64,000 nucleotides of DNA from Gleditsia sinensis (GCA_037074535.1 CM073468.1:65502969-65566968); one strand, 5' to 3'. Shown: positions 1-13,300, counted from the first letter of the stretch. Made by a program: numbers and translations. The notes: a model not told the origin generated them from the letters alone.

Positions 1-497
1 CAAATATAAATTTATGACTTTTGCTGTAAAAAAAAAAAATCACAGCATTTTCAAACTGAGCGTTAACATATGAAAATAGCACAACTTTTTTTTTTTGGTT
101 TTTGGATAAACACAACTTTTATCTATTATCAACTTATAATTCAAAAAGTTATAAAATAGTATCAAATTTAACAAAATAAGACTAATTAAATATTTAACCA
201 ATCACAATATCATATATTACCGTAGGAATTACGTGGGTGTTAATAATATTATAAAATTATAATTATTTTAATTTTTTGATAAAATAAAATAATTATAAAA
301 TTTTATTTTAATTAGTGCTGATAGCTGTGAGTAAATATCTGAACCAAAAAATCGACATAATCAAGACGAAATATAGATCACATTTCTTTTTTATTTATCT
401 CTTCCTTAAGTAACATAATATTTAATTTAATAATATTAAAAAACACATTTTTTAAAAGTAATTAGGGTTTTTTTTACAACTCAAAAATCTTTTCATT
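1..497. other. AT-rich spacer, no gene seen
   Basis: Very AT-rich sequence with homopolymer A and T runs and no reading frame of note. Nothing recognisable is seen before the MITE that starts near 498. Confidence 0.6.
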
Positions 498-951
498 GAG
501 TCCATTTGGTACGCTGAAATGAAAAAAAATTTAAAATAAAAAATAAAATTTTATTATTTAATTTAATAGAATAAAACATTTCATCATATAATAAAAAATA
601 GACTCTTTCCAATAATGAATGAAATTTAAAATTTTATTATAAAATAATACTAACTTTAAATTTTTTATATTAAAATAATTTAATTTAATTATTAAAAAAA
701 TTAATTTAATTATATTTTATAAAAATTAATTTATAAGAATTTTTTTTTAAAAAAATTTATTTATTTTTTAAAATTTATTTATTTTAAAAAATTAATTTAA
801 TTATTTTATTTATCTCATCTTTTTATTCTTTCAATTTTTATTAATTAAATAATAAAATATCACATTATTTAAATTTTTTAATTATATATTAATATCATTT
901 TATTATTTTTTTTCATTCCTTTTTTCTTTCTCCTTTTCAGTACCAAACCTC
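498..951 (+). mobile_element. Tourist-like MITE, copy A
   Basis: The left end carries TCCATTTGGTACGCTGAAAT and the right end carries the inverse core GTACCAAAC. The AT-rich interior (about 600-860) matches, nearly base for base in places, the reverse complement of the MITE at 23132-23623 and the forward strand of the copy at 46261-46684. It has no coding capacity. The right end looks eroded and I could not find a clean target duplication, so the borders are approximate. Confidence 0.7.
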
Positions 952-1790
952 AGCGCCACTAGGGATTACTGCATCGTTTCTCATCCCATTCGCAGCAAAG
1001 TCTCCTACTCTGCGTTTTCCTCTATGCACAGGTTAGCGCTTCTTGATCTTCCAAAACGTCTTGGGTTTTGGTTTTTTTTTTCTGCGTTTCGTCTCTATAT
1101 CGCCTGCGTTTCCTGATCTTCCAAATGTCTTCCTCTGCGTTTCCTGGTATTCAATTTTTGTGCGTTTTCCTCTGCGTTATTTTAATGGTAGCATATGCAT
1201 ATCCTACAGAACATTAACAACGTTTCTTAGTTACTGAACAAAAATGTGATACTTCGGAAGAATTAAATGGGACCCTGAAAAACCAGAATTGCAAGCAAAG
1301 CCAAAGACGAAACTCACCACCCCTCTTTTTTTTTTTTTTTTCTTTTTTCTTTTTCTATCTGCATGGTGTTCCACTCCCATCAGCATCCACAACTACAAGA
1401 GAGACGGTAACTATCGGAGTGCCTGAACAAACTCAATGAACACTTCCTGAAAGCTTCCTCTCATCTTCTCAAACACTCCACAGAACCCCTTTCTGTCTTA
1501 TTCATCACTCTCAAACGTCAACTGCAACATCAACCTGTAGCCACTCTTTCTTTGGCCCCAAGATTGTGTCATCCTCTCACCAACACTCTCATGAATGCAA
1601 AACTCCCCCCCCCCCCCAAACAATTCCCTGTTGTTTTAATGTGGAGTGGGCTCAAGCTAGGATGCACAGACGTTTCTTCCATGGCCAGTCATGTAGAATT
1701 CTCATTTCACTCTACGTCTCATACTGTAATAAGTACTTTTTTTTTTCAATCATTAATTATGTGAGAAAATTTTAGTAAATCAGCCATGTA
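952..1790. other. Unassigned mixed-composition stretch
   Basis: Less AT-rich than its surroundings, with CT-rich tracts and a C13 run near 1605. A forward frame stays open from about 1415 to 1764 but matches no family I recognise. It could be a 5'-UTR, a non-coding exon or an eroded gene fragment. No function is claimed. Confidence 0.3.
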
Positions 1791-1939
1791 TTATTAAGGA
1801 AAACGTTGGTTTTTGTATTTCGATCTCTTTATAGCTATGTCAACATATATTATCTTCCATAAGATCATTCAACTAGTATGGGAATTTAAACTGTTTTAAT
1901 TACCAGAAATAAGTATATAGGGATTGATTACCTCTTTTT

Positions 1940-2345
1940 TTTCTAGACAATAATAATAGGATTGAAACTTTGTTGGTGCCATATTTATATTTTGTTTAAT
2001 TTTTATAAGTAAAATAAAATAAATAATGTTTAAATTATTTTAATATTATGTATATTTTTAATAAAGTTTGTATGTTACTAATTAATTATTTTATTAATTT
2101 ATATCATTTAAAAATAATTTTAAGATTAAAATAATATTATTTTAATAAATTTATTCTTTAAAGATATTTTATTATCTTTCTATTTTATTTCTGTATTATT
2201 TAAGATATATTAAACGTAAAAAAATAATAAAAATTTTATTCCATTCCATATCATACTAAATATAATTTTAATAACAATATTTTATTTTATTTTATTTCAT
2301 TCTTTATTTTCATTCTATTCTTTACTTTGCCAACAATAAAACTTT
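1940..2345. repeat. AT-rich MITE-like repeat (second family)
   Basis: The stretch, especially its right half (about 2150-2335), resembles parts of 47400-47520 and 63640-63830: AAAGATATTTT, AATAATAAAAAT and ATTTTATTTTATT blocks in the same order. Borders and target duplication are not clear. Its family status is inferred from similarity by eye only. Confidence 0.35.
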
Positions 2346-4598
2346 AAATTGTTAAAGTTTGAGAATTTATCTTGAGTTTAAATCCACACAATGGAATATA
2401 TGAATGTCATACTTATACTCGCGTACTTACACACAAAAATTTAACCCATCTGAAACTTTAATTCACAATAGAGAATTAAGGGCTATGATTTCTTTCTTTT
2501 ATGCGAAATTTTGAAATAATAATATCTAATCATTTTTCGTTTAATTATGAATACTTACAAGTTATTAGAGCAATAAATTTTTTTTTAGTTGAATGAATTA
2601 TTTAAATGAATAATTCAGTATATTCGTTAAAAATAATACTAGGATAATGTGAAATTCATTGGCTAAGTCAGAAATTATTTAATTTGTAGTAATCTATTCT
2701 TACAAAATCAAATTGGTTTACGTAAACATTTTTTTTTTTGAAATCGCGATTTTTCCCTTGAATTAGTGGATAAATGCGGCAAATTGGGCCAGTTCTCTGG
2801 CTGAAAAGGCAAAGCCCACTATCATTTTTCTAGCCCAGCCCGCTAAGGGTTGTTTTGGCATAATCCCAATACACACAGGTTTCCCAGTCCAAAAAAACTA
2901 TATATATATACTGAGGTTTTATAGTACTCCAACCCTGAAAGTTGGGTTCCTTGCTCGTTCACGCGTCGCCATCCCCAACTTCTGCCTCCCCTCCTCTGCT
3001 TTGATTTCGGAAGCCAATTGAGGAGCCTTCTTGGCCTGTTCTGGTTCACTCACCTGCCCGTAGCCATTTGAGCAACTTTTTCGACCTCTTCCCCTTCCCG
3101 TGGCCAGTTGGTTGCATATTTGGCTGGCTTCATTTCTCTCCTTCATCCACAGTATGCATCACCTTCTTCTCCTACTTTTAGTTAACTTTAGCTAGTAGTA
3201 GTATTGTACTGACTTGCCTTACCTTTTATATATTTATATGGGTTTTTCTCAATTTGAGAATGTTCTTTATAGATTAGCTTTGGTGTGGTTTGAATACACA
3301 CACACATCAATAGCCATATAGATATAATTTTTAATAGTTACTTTTTTTGGGCATCAACGTTTCCTTTTGAACCCTAAAGCCCGATTTGCCTGTCTCTTCT
3401 CCTCTATCAAGCTGCGTCTCTTCTCTTCTCTCCCGTCAAACGTATCCTCCTCCGCGAGTCCCCAGCCGCCGGTAGCCATTCTTCGGTCACCGGCCTTTTA
3501 TCCCCATCACCTATCGCGCAACTTAGCTAAGTGAAATCCGTCCTTCGTGACTCCATCGAATCTCCCAGCCAGGTATCTTCTCGTCATGCTCTGTTTCATT
3601 TTGGGTGGAGATGTTTCGTTTTTTTCATTCTGAATCTCCAACGCTTTGCTTATCGTGACTCCATACTTGCTTCTTATGACTCCATTCTCTGATGTTGGTC
3701 TCGATTTACTTGCTGGTGCTGTTTTTTTTTTCTGGCGTCTGAATGATGTTCTGTTCTGGTCTGTTTTTAATTGCATGGCAGCTCTAGAAATGCCAGGTTA
3801 ATAATTCAGTGTATGTTACTTTGCGTATGGTTAGTCTGTATGTTTAGTCAGCAGGTTAATGGCAGCTCCCAGCCTTTGGCGTATTTTACTTTGTTTTTTC
3901 TTTTTCCATTTATTTCTGACTTCTGTGATTAATTGGAATGGGTTTTGGCTGGAACATATTTGCTTTTACTTTGGATGCCAATTGCTTCTGTGTTTGTTTT
4001 AGGAATGTGTTCCATTGCCAATTGCTTCTGTGATGGGCTAGTGGAAAATAGCAAACACAATAGGCACTCAGTATACAGCAAACACAATAGGCAAATATGG
4101 TCTGGGTTCCATTGCCACTTGCTTCTGTGATATGATTTCCAATTGCTTAACTCATTCTATGTTACTCATTTTGTGATGTATTGTGAATTGTAACTTATTC
4201 TATGTTATTATTTTATTATGTTATTATTTTATGGTTCTATATATATATAAAATCTTTTTTTTTTAATTTATGTGTCCCGTGTCCTTGTTTGTGTCCGTCT
4301 CCGTCTCTGTGCCTCATAGGAGTAAATGCTGAATATCTTTTTCTACCAAATACCAAATGTTCAAAAAAGAATTGAGGGAAGAAATTTGTCAAAAAGTTGC
4401 TCCTTCTTTGTTTTCTTTATACAAGTGTCATTCCTTTTAATTGTGCTACTTGCAGAGACTGAACATGATTGGGGTTGAAACCCAGGAGCCACAGAAAAAG
4501 AAGATTTAGTTGTTGCGAGATTAGATATAATTATAAATTTCAATATCTTGACAACTAAATGAACTCTAAGAATTTATGAAAGCTACTAGTCACTGTAC
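2346..4598 (+). promoter_or_regulatory. Upstream region of the PPR gene; no coding gene seen
   Basis: About 2850-3800 is richer in C and T and could hold promoter and 5'-UTR sequence for the PPR gene downstream. At about 3965-4135 there is a local repeat: CCAATTGCTTCTGTG recurs three times with slight change, and AGCAAACACAATAGGCA twice. The short reading frames here have no family match. No TATA box or transcription start can be fixed with confidence. Confidence 0.3.
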
Positions 4599-6707
4599 AT
4601 GAAAAGGAGGGAACTTTTAGGGAAGCTATTGGAAACTTCTTGCAATAAGATATCAATCGAACAGTTGCACTCACAGTGTTTGAAAGTGGGTCTTGCCCAT
4701 GATAGTTTCATTGCAACCAAGCTTAGTGATCTTTATGCTAAATATGCATCAATTAAGGATGCACATAAACTGTTCGAAGAAACACCTCACAAAACTGTCT
4801 ATCTATGGAATGCCATGCTTAGGAGCTTTTGTAGGAAAGGAGCATGGGAAAAGACCTTATGTTATTTCCACCAAATGATTGTTGATTCTATATCAACTAA
4901 GGAAAAACCTGATAGCTTTACATTGTCAATTGCTCTGAAATCATGTACTGGTCTGCTGGAGCTTGATTTGGGAAAAATGATTCATGGATTTGTCAAGAAG
5001 GAGAAGATGGATGCGGACATGTTTGTGGGGTCTGCTTTAATTGAGCTGTATTCAAAATGTGGACACATGAATGACGCTGCCAAAGTTTTTATGGAGTATT
5101 CAAAACCAGATGTGGTTTTATGGACTTCAATAGTTACTGGGTATGAGCAGAATGGCTGTCCAGAAGAAGCATTGTCGTTTTTGTCCCAAATGACTGTGTC
5201 AGAGCATGTAAATCCTGATCCAGTGACACTTGTTAGTGCTGTTTCTGCTTGTGCTCAGTTATCTGATTTTAAGCTTGGAAGTAGTATACATGGGTTTGTA
5301 TTAAGAAAGGGTTATGACACTAAATTATCATTGGCCAATTCTTTGCTAAATTTATATGCAAAAACTGGCTTTATCAAGATTGCAGCTAATTTGTTCAGGG
5401 AAATGGCTAGTAGGGATATCATATCTTGGAGCTCAATGATTGCATGCTATGCTGACAATGGAGCTGGAACCAATGCATTAGATCTTTTCAATGAAATGAT
5501 TGATAACAGAATTGAACCAAACACAGTTATTGTAGTTAGTGCATTGCGAGCATGTGCATCCACTTCCAATCTGGAAGTAGGTATAAAGATTCATAACTTA
5601 GCAGTTGAAAATGATTTTGAGTTGGATATCGCAGTCTCTACAGCTCTGATTGACATGTATATGAAGTGTGAGTCACCTGAAAGTGCAATTAATATCTTCA
5701 AAAGGATGCCCAAGAAAGATGTGGTTACTTGGGCTGCTTTGATGAGTGGATATGCTCAAATTGGAAAGGCACACAAGTCAATGGAGGTTTTCTGCAACAT
5801 GTTATCTAATGGAACTCAACCTGATGCTGTTGCCATAGTGAAGATTCTTTCTGCTTCCTCAGAATTGGGGATGCTTCAGCAAGCTGTTTGTCTTCATGGT
5901 TTTGTTCTTAGAAGTGGGTTCAACAGTAACATATTTGTTGGAGCATCTCTCATTGAGCTCTATGCAAAATGCAGTAGCGTAGATAATGCTAACAAGGTTT
6001 TCAAAGCAATGATAAATAAAGATGTTGTTACCTGGAGCTCGATGATTGCAGCGTATGGACTCCATGGGCAGGGAGTAGAGGCCTTGAAACTATTTAATCA
6101 GATGGTTAATGATTCAGATGTTAAGCCTAACAATGTTACCTTCCTGTCAATTCTATCTGCTTGTAGTCATGCTGGTTTGATTAAAGAAGGGATAAAGTTG
6201 TTTGATATCATGTTAAATGAGTACCAACTGAAGCCAAATTCAGAGCACTATGGGATAATGGTTGATCTTCTTGGCCGCATGGGAGATTTGGATAGGGCAA
6301 TGGACATAATTAATCATATGCCCATGCCAGCTGGGCCTCATGTTTGGGGAGCCTTACTTGGTGCAAGTCGGATACACCAAAATATAAAGATGGGGGAGAT
6401 TGCAGCTATGAATCTTTTCCCATTAGACCCTAATCATGCAGGGTATTATATACTTTTATCAAATATCTATGCTGTTGACAAGAATTGGCATAATGTAGCA
6501 AAACTTAGAACATTGATAAAGGAAAATAGGTTGAAAAAGATAGTGGGACGGAGCATGGTTGAGGTAAAGAATGAGGTTCATAGTTTTGTAGCTGGTGATA
6601 GATTCCATACTGAATCTTATCAGATTTATGAAATGCTGAGAAAATTGGAGACAAAAATGAGGGAAGAAGGTTATGCTCCTCAGGTACATATGGAGGAAAT
6701 CTTGTAA
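4599..6707 (+). CDS. Pentatricopeptide repeat protein, PLS class, E/E+ type
   Basis: A single uninterrupted frame of 702 codons, as usual for plant PPR genes, which mostly lack introns. Degenerate 31-36-residue repeats run through most of the protein, with typical signatures such as LINMY/LIDMY-type helices, DVVTWAALMSGYAQ and VTFLSILSACSHAGL. The C-terminal part (about 590-690) is an E/E+ extension (VWGALLGASRIHQN, YYILLSNIYA, GRSMVEVKNEVHSF). The DYW cytidine deaminase domain is absent. Proteins of this class bind organelle RNA and usually direct C-to-U editing, recruiting a DYW partner when they lack the domain; that role is inferred from family. The N-terminus is basic but not a clear transit peptide. 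The stop codon lies inside a good splice donor (CTT|GTAAGT), so a spliced isoform with a slightly different C-terminus is possible. Confidence 0.93.
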   Translation: MKRRELLGKLLETSCNKISIEQLHSQCLKVGLAHDSFIATKLSDLYAKYASIKDAHKLFEETPHKTVYLWNAMLRSFCRKGAWEKTLCYFHQMIVDSISTKEKPDSFTLSIALKSCTGLLELDLGKMIHGFVKKEKMDADMFVGSALIELYSKCGHMNDAAKVFMEYSKPDVVLWTSIVTGYEQNGCPEEALSFLSQMTVSEHVNPDPVTLVSAVSACAQLSDFKLGSSIHGFVLRKGYDTKLSLANSLLNLYAKTGFIKIAANLFREMASRDIISWSSMIACYADNGAGTNALDLFNEMIDNRIEPNTVIVVSALRACASTSNLEVGIKIHNLAVENDFELDIAVSTALIDMYMKCESPESAINIFKRMPKKDVVTWAALMSGYAQIGKAHKSMEVFCNMLSNGTQPDAVAIVKILSASSELGMLQQAVCLHGFVLRSGFNSNIFVGASLIELYAKCSSVDNANKVFKAMINKDVVTWSSMIAAYGLHGQGVEALKLFNQMVNDSDVKPNNVTFLSILSACSHAGLIKEGIKLFDIMLNEYQLKPNSEHYGIMVDLLGRMGDLDRAMDIINHMPMPAGPHVWGALLGASRIHQNIKMGEIAAMNLFPLDPNHAGYYILLSNIYAVDKNWHNVAKLRTLIKENRLKKIVGRSMVEVKNEVHSFVAGDRFHTESYQIYEMLRKLETKMREEGYAPQVHMEEIL

Positions 6708-7391
6708 GTTCTACTCACAGGTGTGCCTAATCCTATAAAGCATGTGCACACTTATTTTTAGGTGTGTTGGCATGTTGGTGTCCGTCCAATACTACAGATT
6801 TTGTATTTTTGGACACTGATTTCACTAATTTTAATTTTTATGGTATTTTTATAACCACCTTTATCCACTACCATGTCCACTATTTCTATTAATCACTTTT
6901 ACCCATGGCTTCTATTGCTGTTAAGAATTTAAGATAGTCAGCATTTACTCTCATTTTCTTTTTACAATTATCAGATCATGATATTCAAACTTCACCCATA
7001 GATCCCTATTTAAATTCCAGACAGAATTAAGGAACTTTTATGATAAGGATAAGAAATACTAAATTGAAAAAAAAACTATCATTCAAATTCACCATAACTT
7101 ATGATAAATTAAGGACAAGAACGGATATAGGTAGGCCACCTTTTCACTAGCCCCTGCCATATTCTTTTTCTATCTGATGCTGTACTTACTTCCTAGTGGT
7201 AGCATATGTAGTTTGTTAAAACTCTATACTAATGATGGCTTTGATGGTATTTTGCTTATTTGACTTTTTCTAATTTTTTGGGTTTTAAATTAGCATATAA
7301 TTTTTTTATAGGAGTTAGGATCTTACTGTCCTTGATTTGATTCTTGCAGCTCCTTTGCTGATCTTAGATAGGACCTCTTATATGGTCAACC
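6708..7391 (+). other. PPR 3' region / possible intron up to the next gene
   Basis: This stretch separates the PPR stop from the ATG of the next gene on the same strand. It has the look of an intron: a donor GTAAGT at 6704 and a polypyrimidine tract with TTCTTGCAG at 7341-7349. If spliced, the PPR frame would end as EEIFSFADLR with a TAG at 7369-7371, only 20 bases before the ATG at 7392. Unspliced, it is simply 3'-UTR and spacer. Confidence 0.4.
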
Positions 7392-10300
7392 ATGGTTGAG
7401 ATGGATGATAATTTAATCAAGGATAGGCCTGAAGATTTGAATTGGCTATGCTCCATTTCAGAGTCTGAGATTGTAAGTTTCTTGTACATTTAGTTGATCA
7501 CATCATTTGTCCTTTATTTAAAATTATTTTGTTTAATTAGAGTAAAGAAAATTTCTGTCAGTCTTTTTGTATTACTTAAAAGATTAGTTAAAGGAGAGCT
7601 TCAGATGGTTAGTAAAAAAATATTCATGCTAGTGATCATATTCTTAATATAGTTGCATTATAATTCTGGAAGCTTATATTGAAACTGTAATATTTATCAT
7701 AGACACCCAAGCATATCATATATAAATTGCTCATATACACCTCATTGTAATAAATCCTACGTTTAATTATTACTGTTATTACTGTTGCCGGCTTGTTGCT
7801 ATTATTATTTAATATGTTTCTACACTGGTGCCCCTGTGATTTTTTTGAAAGCACATGGCAATTCTTGTTGTCCATTTAAATTAGTGTTGCTTTTACTATT
7901 CAATCTAGATATGCAGATCGTATGCCAAGATGTATAGGGTTTTCTTATCTGAGGAGAAAAGCAATAATTGTATCTTTAAGTTGGATCAATTTTTCTGAGT
8001 TTAAAGGGTCAAAATAAGCACTAACTAAAAAATATTGTTGGTTGGATTATCTTTATGTTTTGAAGGAGATTGTAAGATTCAAGTATGTACTCTACTTTTT
8101 CAGGGTTGACCAAAAATGTAGTTTTCTCTCTTTTTACATGAGATTAATCAGTCTTTTCACCACCAACCAATGGGGACATATTTTCATCTATTTGATTAGT
8201 CATTAAATGGTTTCATTCTTTTGGTACTTGTTGCATTTCATGTGTCCATGTTGATGTGTGATAAGTTGTTATGTCTTTATGCATGATGATCATTGTTTTT
8301 TCATGGTTGATGGATGATAGGCCACTATGGCGCCGTTTGATCCATGTAGCCGACCCCACCTAATGGGAAAAAGCTTAGTTGTTGTTGTTGTTGTTGTCCA
8401 GTTAATTACTTTAACTTTTAATCTGATTAGTTTACGAGGAAATGCAGCAAGGAAGTTACTTTTAGTATGGTAATATTTTCATTCCAAAACATATACTCTT
8501 TGCAAGAGGAAGAAACTGAGTGTTTACCATCAGAAGATGCTCTGTTCATGTCTTTTGCCGTAACTTATGTATACCTGTTACTTTAACTGTGCAGATTTTG
8601 TATTTTATTTGAGACTTTTTATGATATTCGGAATCCAAAATTCTTGCAGGACATGCTGATTAGTTTGAAATTACTGATACTTCACCGTGCAAAAATGATG
8701 GGCCATGAGGAACTAGCAAAGAAATTTGACCTTAAAATGCTTAGAGCAATAGGTATGCCTAGGTTCCTAAGTTCTATCTATACACTTTTTGTAAGTGTAA
8801 ATTCCTAATCTTCCTTTCTGTTACATGTAAACTCTTATTGCTTTTGTCAAGTTGATTTATATATGTCCTTTTCTTTTTATGTTTATTATGGTGAAGTTGC
8901 TTTAGTTAAAGTGAGACATTGTACCCAAGGCTCTAATAAAAGAGGGAGAGGGGGGGGGGATCCTATCCCCCATGAAATATTAGAAATTAGCTGACTTTGA
9001 TTCAAGACTCTGAATAGGACTGGAAATGTAAAAGATGTTTAAATTAGATCACATCTAGTCTGTCATGACCTGACTACTGCAAACTTACATAGTAAGTAGC
9101 TGGACTGATGGAATCAGTAATTTGCATCAGTTTAGTGGTGCTGGTTACAAACTTACAATTCCTAAGGTTTCCTCATTCATGCCTGTGATTTGAAATGCTG
9201 AGAGCTAGAATAGAATTGAATTTCGTTTCTAATTGCAAATTGTTGGAATTCTTATTTCCTGAATAATGAAAATTAGTCCACATATTGTGTTAGTACCTAA
9301 CTACTTAAATGATTGTTTAAACTCTTTTGGATGTGCTGCACTTTCTGACCTGAGTTTTTTATGCAGCACTCGTTTTGATGGAATATCTCAAAGCACAGTT
9401 AAAAGATTCATCACATGTTCCAGATGTGGCTAAGTCTGCTGCTTTTTTAGATTCTTGCAACTTAATGAATTGTGATCATGGGGGTTTTATGAGTATTGAA
9501 GATCTAAGTAAAAATATTGGTGTCGATTTGCTGAAATTTGTGAGAAGGTATGCTTACTTTTAACTCTGTCAAGGATAAGTGAAATTCTGCCAGTTTGAAT
9601 GATTTGGCTGTACAAACTCTCCATTGCCAATTTGTTTTTAATTTATGAAATCAGTCACAATTGGGTTGCATTGCTCTAGGAGACTGGGACTAAATTGATT
9701 GTGCAACTTCTTGGTGTGCATTAACACATGGTGCTTGCGGCTAGAGCCTTATTACCAAAGAGTACAGAACAAATGAAAACCATTATATAAAGAACTTACA
9801 TGCTGTGTCAGTGTCCCAACAATGTCGCTGAAAGTGTTAGACGTTCATGTTAGACATGACACGATATTTTAAAGTACATATGGATACTTAATTTTTTTTT
9901 CAGTGTGTGTACATGACATGTCCCACGTCTGTGTCAGTGTCCACGCTTTCTAAGAACCATTTGATTCTGTTGAGACCCTCTAACTTCTAGTTCCAAGCCT
10001 AAGGCCGAATTCAATCTTTTTCTCTCCACACCCTTCCCCTCACACCTCCCCCTACTAATTCCCTGTTCTCCCCTGTGTAACAACCTCTTATTGCATAACA
10101 GAATCCTTCTCTCCGTAGTTGCCACGTGTCTTCTTCCTTCTCCTAGTATATACCTTCCATACTCTTGGGCCCTCATTGGGTTGGTCTATCAGTTGGTCTT
10201 GGGCTTCATCACTGCCTTCTCCTTCAAGAGCAGTCTTGTCCCTAAGACGGAAAGATGAAAACTGGCTTCTCACAAAAAATTCATCTTCCCAGGTTGCTTC

Positions 10301-13300
10301 ATCAACCGATTTTTCCTGTCATTTAAGTAGCAGTTGATGAGTGTTTTCCCCTTGTTTTTTGACTACTCGAGTTGCCAGCACTTTCTCAAGTTTTAGGGGT
10401 TCCTCTAGCTCTCCAACCATGCCTTTTGGTAAGGTGGAAATAACTGTTTTATTTCCCACAACTCTTTTTAACTGAGAAACATAAAATACTGGATGAATCT
10501 TGGAAGATTCAGGGAGCTGCAATTTATAAGAAATTGGCCCTATTTTGGCAATGATTGGAAAGGGCCATAGAATCGTGGAGCCAACTTTTGGTTTATTTTT
10601 CTTATCATTGATTGCTTCCTGTGTGGTCTGAGTTTTAGGTATATCCATTCCCCTATTTCATACGAGACAGGTCTTCGATGTTGGTCAGCATTTTTCTTCA
10701 TTTGAACTTGTGCTTTGTTTAAATGAAACTTTAATTGTCTAATAGCCTCATCCCTGTCTTCTAGTTCTCGAGATACTGCATCCACTCTTGTCTCCCCTGG
10801 AATAAATCTAATCATAGTAGGAGGCCTTCTACAATAGATAATCTCAAATGGGGTGGAGTTTATGGAGACATGAAAGGATGTATTGTACGATAGTTCTGTC
10901 CAGGGAACCCAAACTTCACAGGTTCTTGGCTGTTCTGCTGCAAAACACTGTAGATAAGTTTCCAAGCATCGGTTAATGACCTCTATTTGTCCATCTGTCT
11001 TGGGATGGTAAGGGGAATTCATTTTCAAAGTTGTTCCCTGCATTTTGAACAGCTCTTGCCAAAACTTATTCATGAAAATCATATCTCTATAACTATAGAC
11101 TTGGGTATTCCATGAAATCTGACCACTTCCTTCACAAACAATTCTGCTATATTTTTAGCAAAATATGGGTGTTTCAATAGAATGAAGTCTGCATATTTTG
11201 AGAGATGGTCTACTACCACCAACACTGCTTCCCATTCCTTGGATTTTGGAAGGCCAGTAATAAAGTTCATGGAGAGGTCATCTCAAACCACCTTTGGAAT
11301 TTCTAAAGGCTGTAGTAATCCAGTAGGGGACAAGGTTGAATATTTATGTTTTTGGCAAGTATCACATTGCCTAACGAAGTCTTGAATCTGTTTCTTCATA
11401 CCGACTCAATACAAATTCATAGCAATTCTCCTATAAGTTCGCAAATAGCCTGAGTGATCCCCTTGAGGAGTAGAATGGAATTATGTCATCAGTTGAGGGA
11501 TCTAGGGCGAAGAGGAAGGAAGGACTAGTTTGTCTTTATAATATAAGATTCCCTGGATCAAAGAAAATCCTTTTACATCAGTAGGGTTAGTTTGTAATGT
11601 GGTGACAATCTTCTGTAGTGCAGGGTCCTCCTTTACTCCCTAAGTCAGCTCTTGGCCTTCTAGCCATGTTGGGAAAGAAACAATAGACTGATTGTTGTTT
11701 CTCCATAAGCCCTAGAGAGAGCATCTGCAGCTCTATTCTCTCGGCTAGGTTTGTAAAAGATGTCAAATCGGAACCCCAATAGTTTGGCCAGCCAGTTCTA
11801 TTGAACCGGGGTTGTGATCCTTTGTTGGAGGAGGAACTTGAGGTTCCTTTGATCTGTAAACACCCGAAAGGATCTCTCTAAAAGGTATGGACTCCAGTGT
11901 TGGATGGCAAGGGTAAGAGCCATGATTTCTCGTTCATAAGCAGATTTTGCCAAGGTAGAAAAAGATAGTGCTTTACTGAAAATGCAATGGGCTTGCCCTA
12001 TTGCATTAATATAGCCCCTATGCCTTTTCCCGATGCATCACATTCAATATCAAAAATCTTGGAAAAATCAGGTAAAGATAGAATAGGTGCTAAAGTAATT
12101 AATCTTTTTAGAGCTTCAAAGGATTGCTGTGCTTCTGGACCCCACTTGTAATTGTTCTTTTTGGTCAGTTCTGTCAAAGGTTTGGCTACTTTGCCATACT
12201 TTTTTTTATGAATTTTCGATAATATCCGTTTAGGCCGAGGAATCTCCTCACTCTCTTTACATTTTTGGGTATAGGCCAGTCGAGAACAGCCTGTACTTTT
12301 GCTGGATCCATAGTTACACTTGCTCTTGAGATGAGATGTCCCAAGTACTCAATTGTAGTTCTGTCAAATTGACACTTTTTTTGGTTGACTACAAACTGAT
12401 GCTGTTGCAAGATTGAAAAAATTGTGTGAAGATGTTCCAGGTGCAATTGTCAATTTGGGCTGAATACTAATATGTCATCAAAAAATATTAGCACTATCTC
12501 TCGTAGAAAGGGCCTGAAGATATCATTCATTACTGTTTGGAAAGTAGAGAGAGCATTTGTAAGGCCAAAGGGCATTACCAAATATTCAAAATGCCCATCA
12601 TGGGTCTTAAAGGCAGTTTTCTCTACATCTTCAGTCTGCATTCTAATATGGTGGTATCCCAACTTGAGATCTAATTTAAAAAAATATTGGGACCCATGTA
12701 GCTCATGCAATAGTTCATCCACCACTAGTATTGAGTACTTATTAGGCACCGTGACCTTGTTGAGTACTCTATAGTCTACACGTATTTTTCAACTAGCATC
12801 CTTCTTAACTAAAATTATTGGGTTAGAATAAGCATTATTACTGGGTTGAATTACTCCCATAGCTAACAAGTCTTGGACCTGATGTTGAATTTCATTTTTG
12901 TGGAAGTGAGGATACCTATAGGGGTGAACATTGATAAGGCCTTGTCTTGGCGGTGAATTAATGTCATGGTCATAGTTACGAGGTGGAGGAAGGCCCTTGG
13001 TTCCTGGAATACCTTTGCATATTGGCGTAGCACTTCTTGCAGTTCCCTCTGTTGTTTTTCAAACAAATTGTCAGGTAGCTTGGACTTTGCAATCGAAACA
13101 GTGGATCCACATTTCACCTTTGGCTTTTGATTAGTTTCCCCTTCAATCAAACTACAGATAGCAATGAAATGACAATTATTTCTGCCTCTCAATTCAACTT
13201 CTTTTTTTTAACAGTAGAATTTCATGGTAAGTGTCATAATTAAAAGTAACTTCCCTCAGTGTACACAGCCATGCTATTCCCAAAATGAGATCCAGATCCC

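Noticed and set aside
1400..1764. Open plus frame with a segment NKLNEHFLKAS that looks like a DUF632-type protein
   Set aside because: The match is a few residues only, the rest of the frame does not continue the family pattern, and a C13 run follows. Not enough for a gene or pseudogene call.
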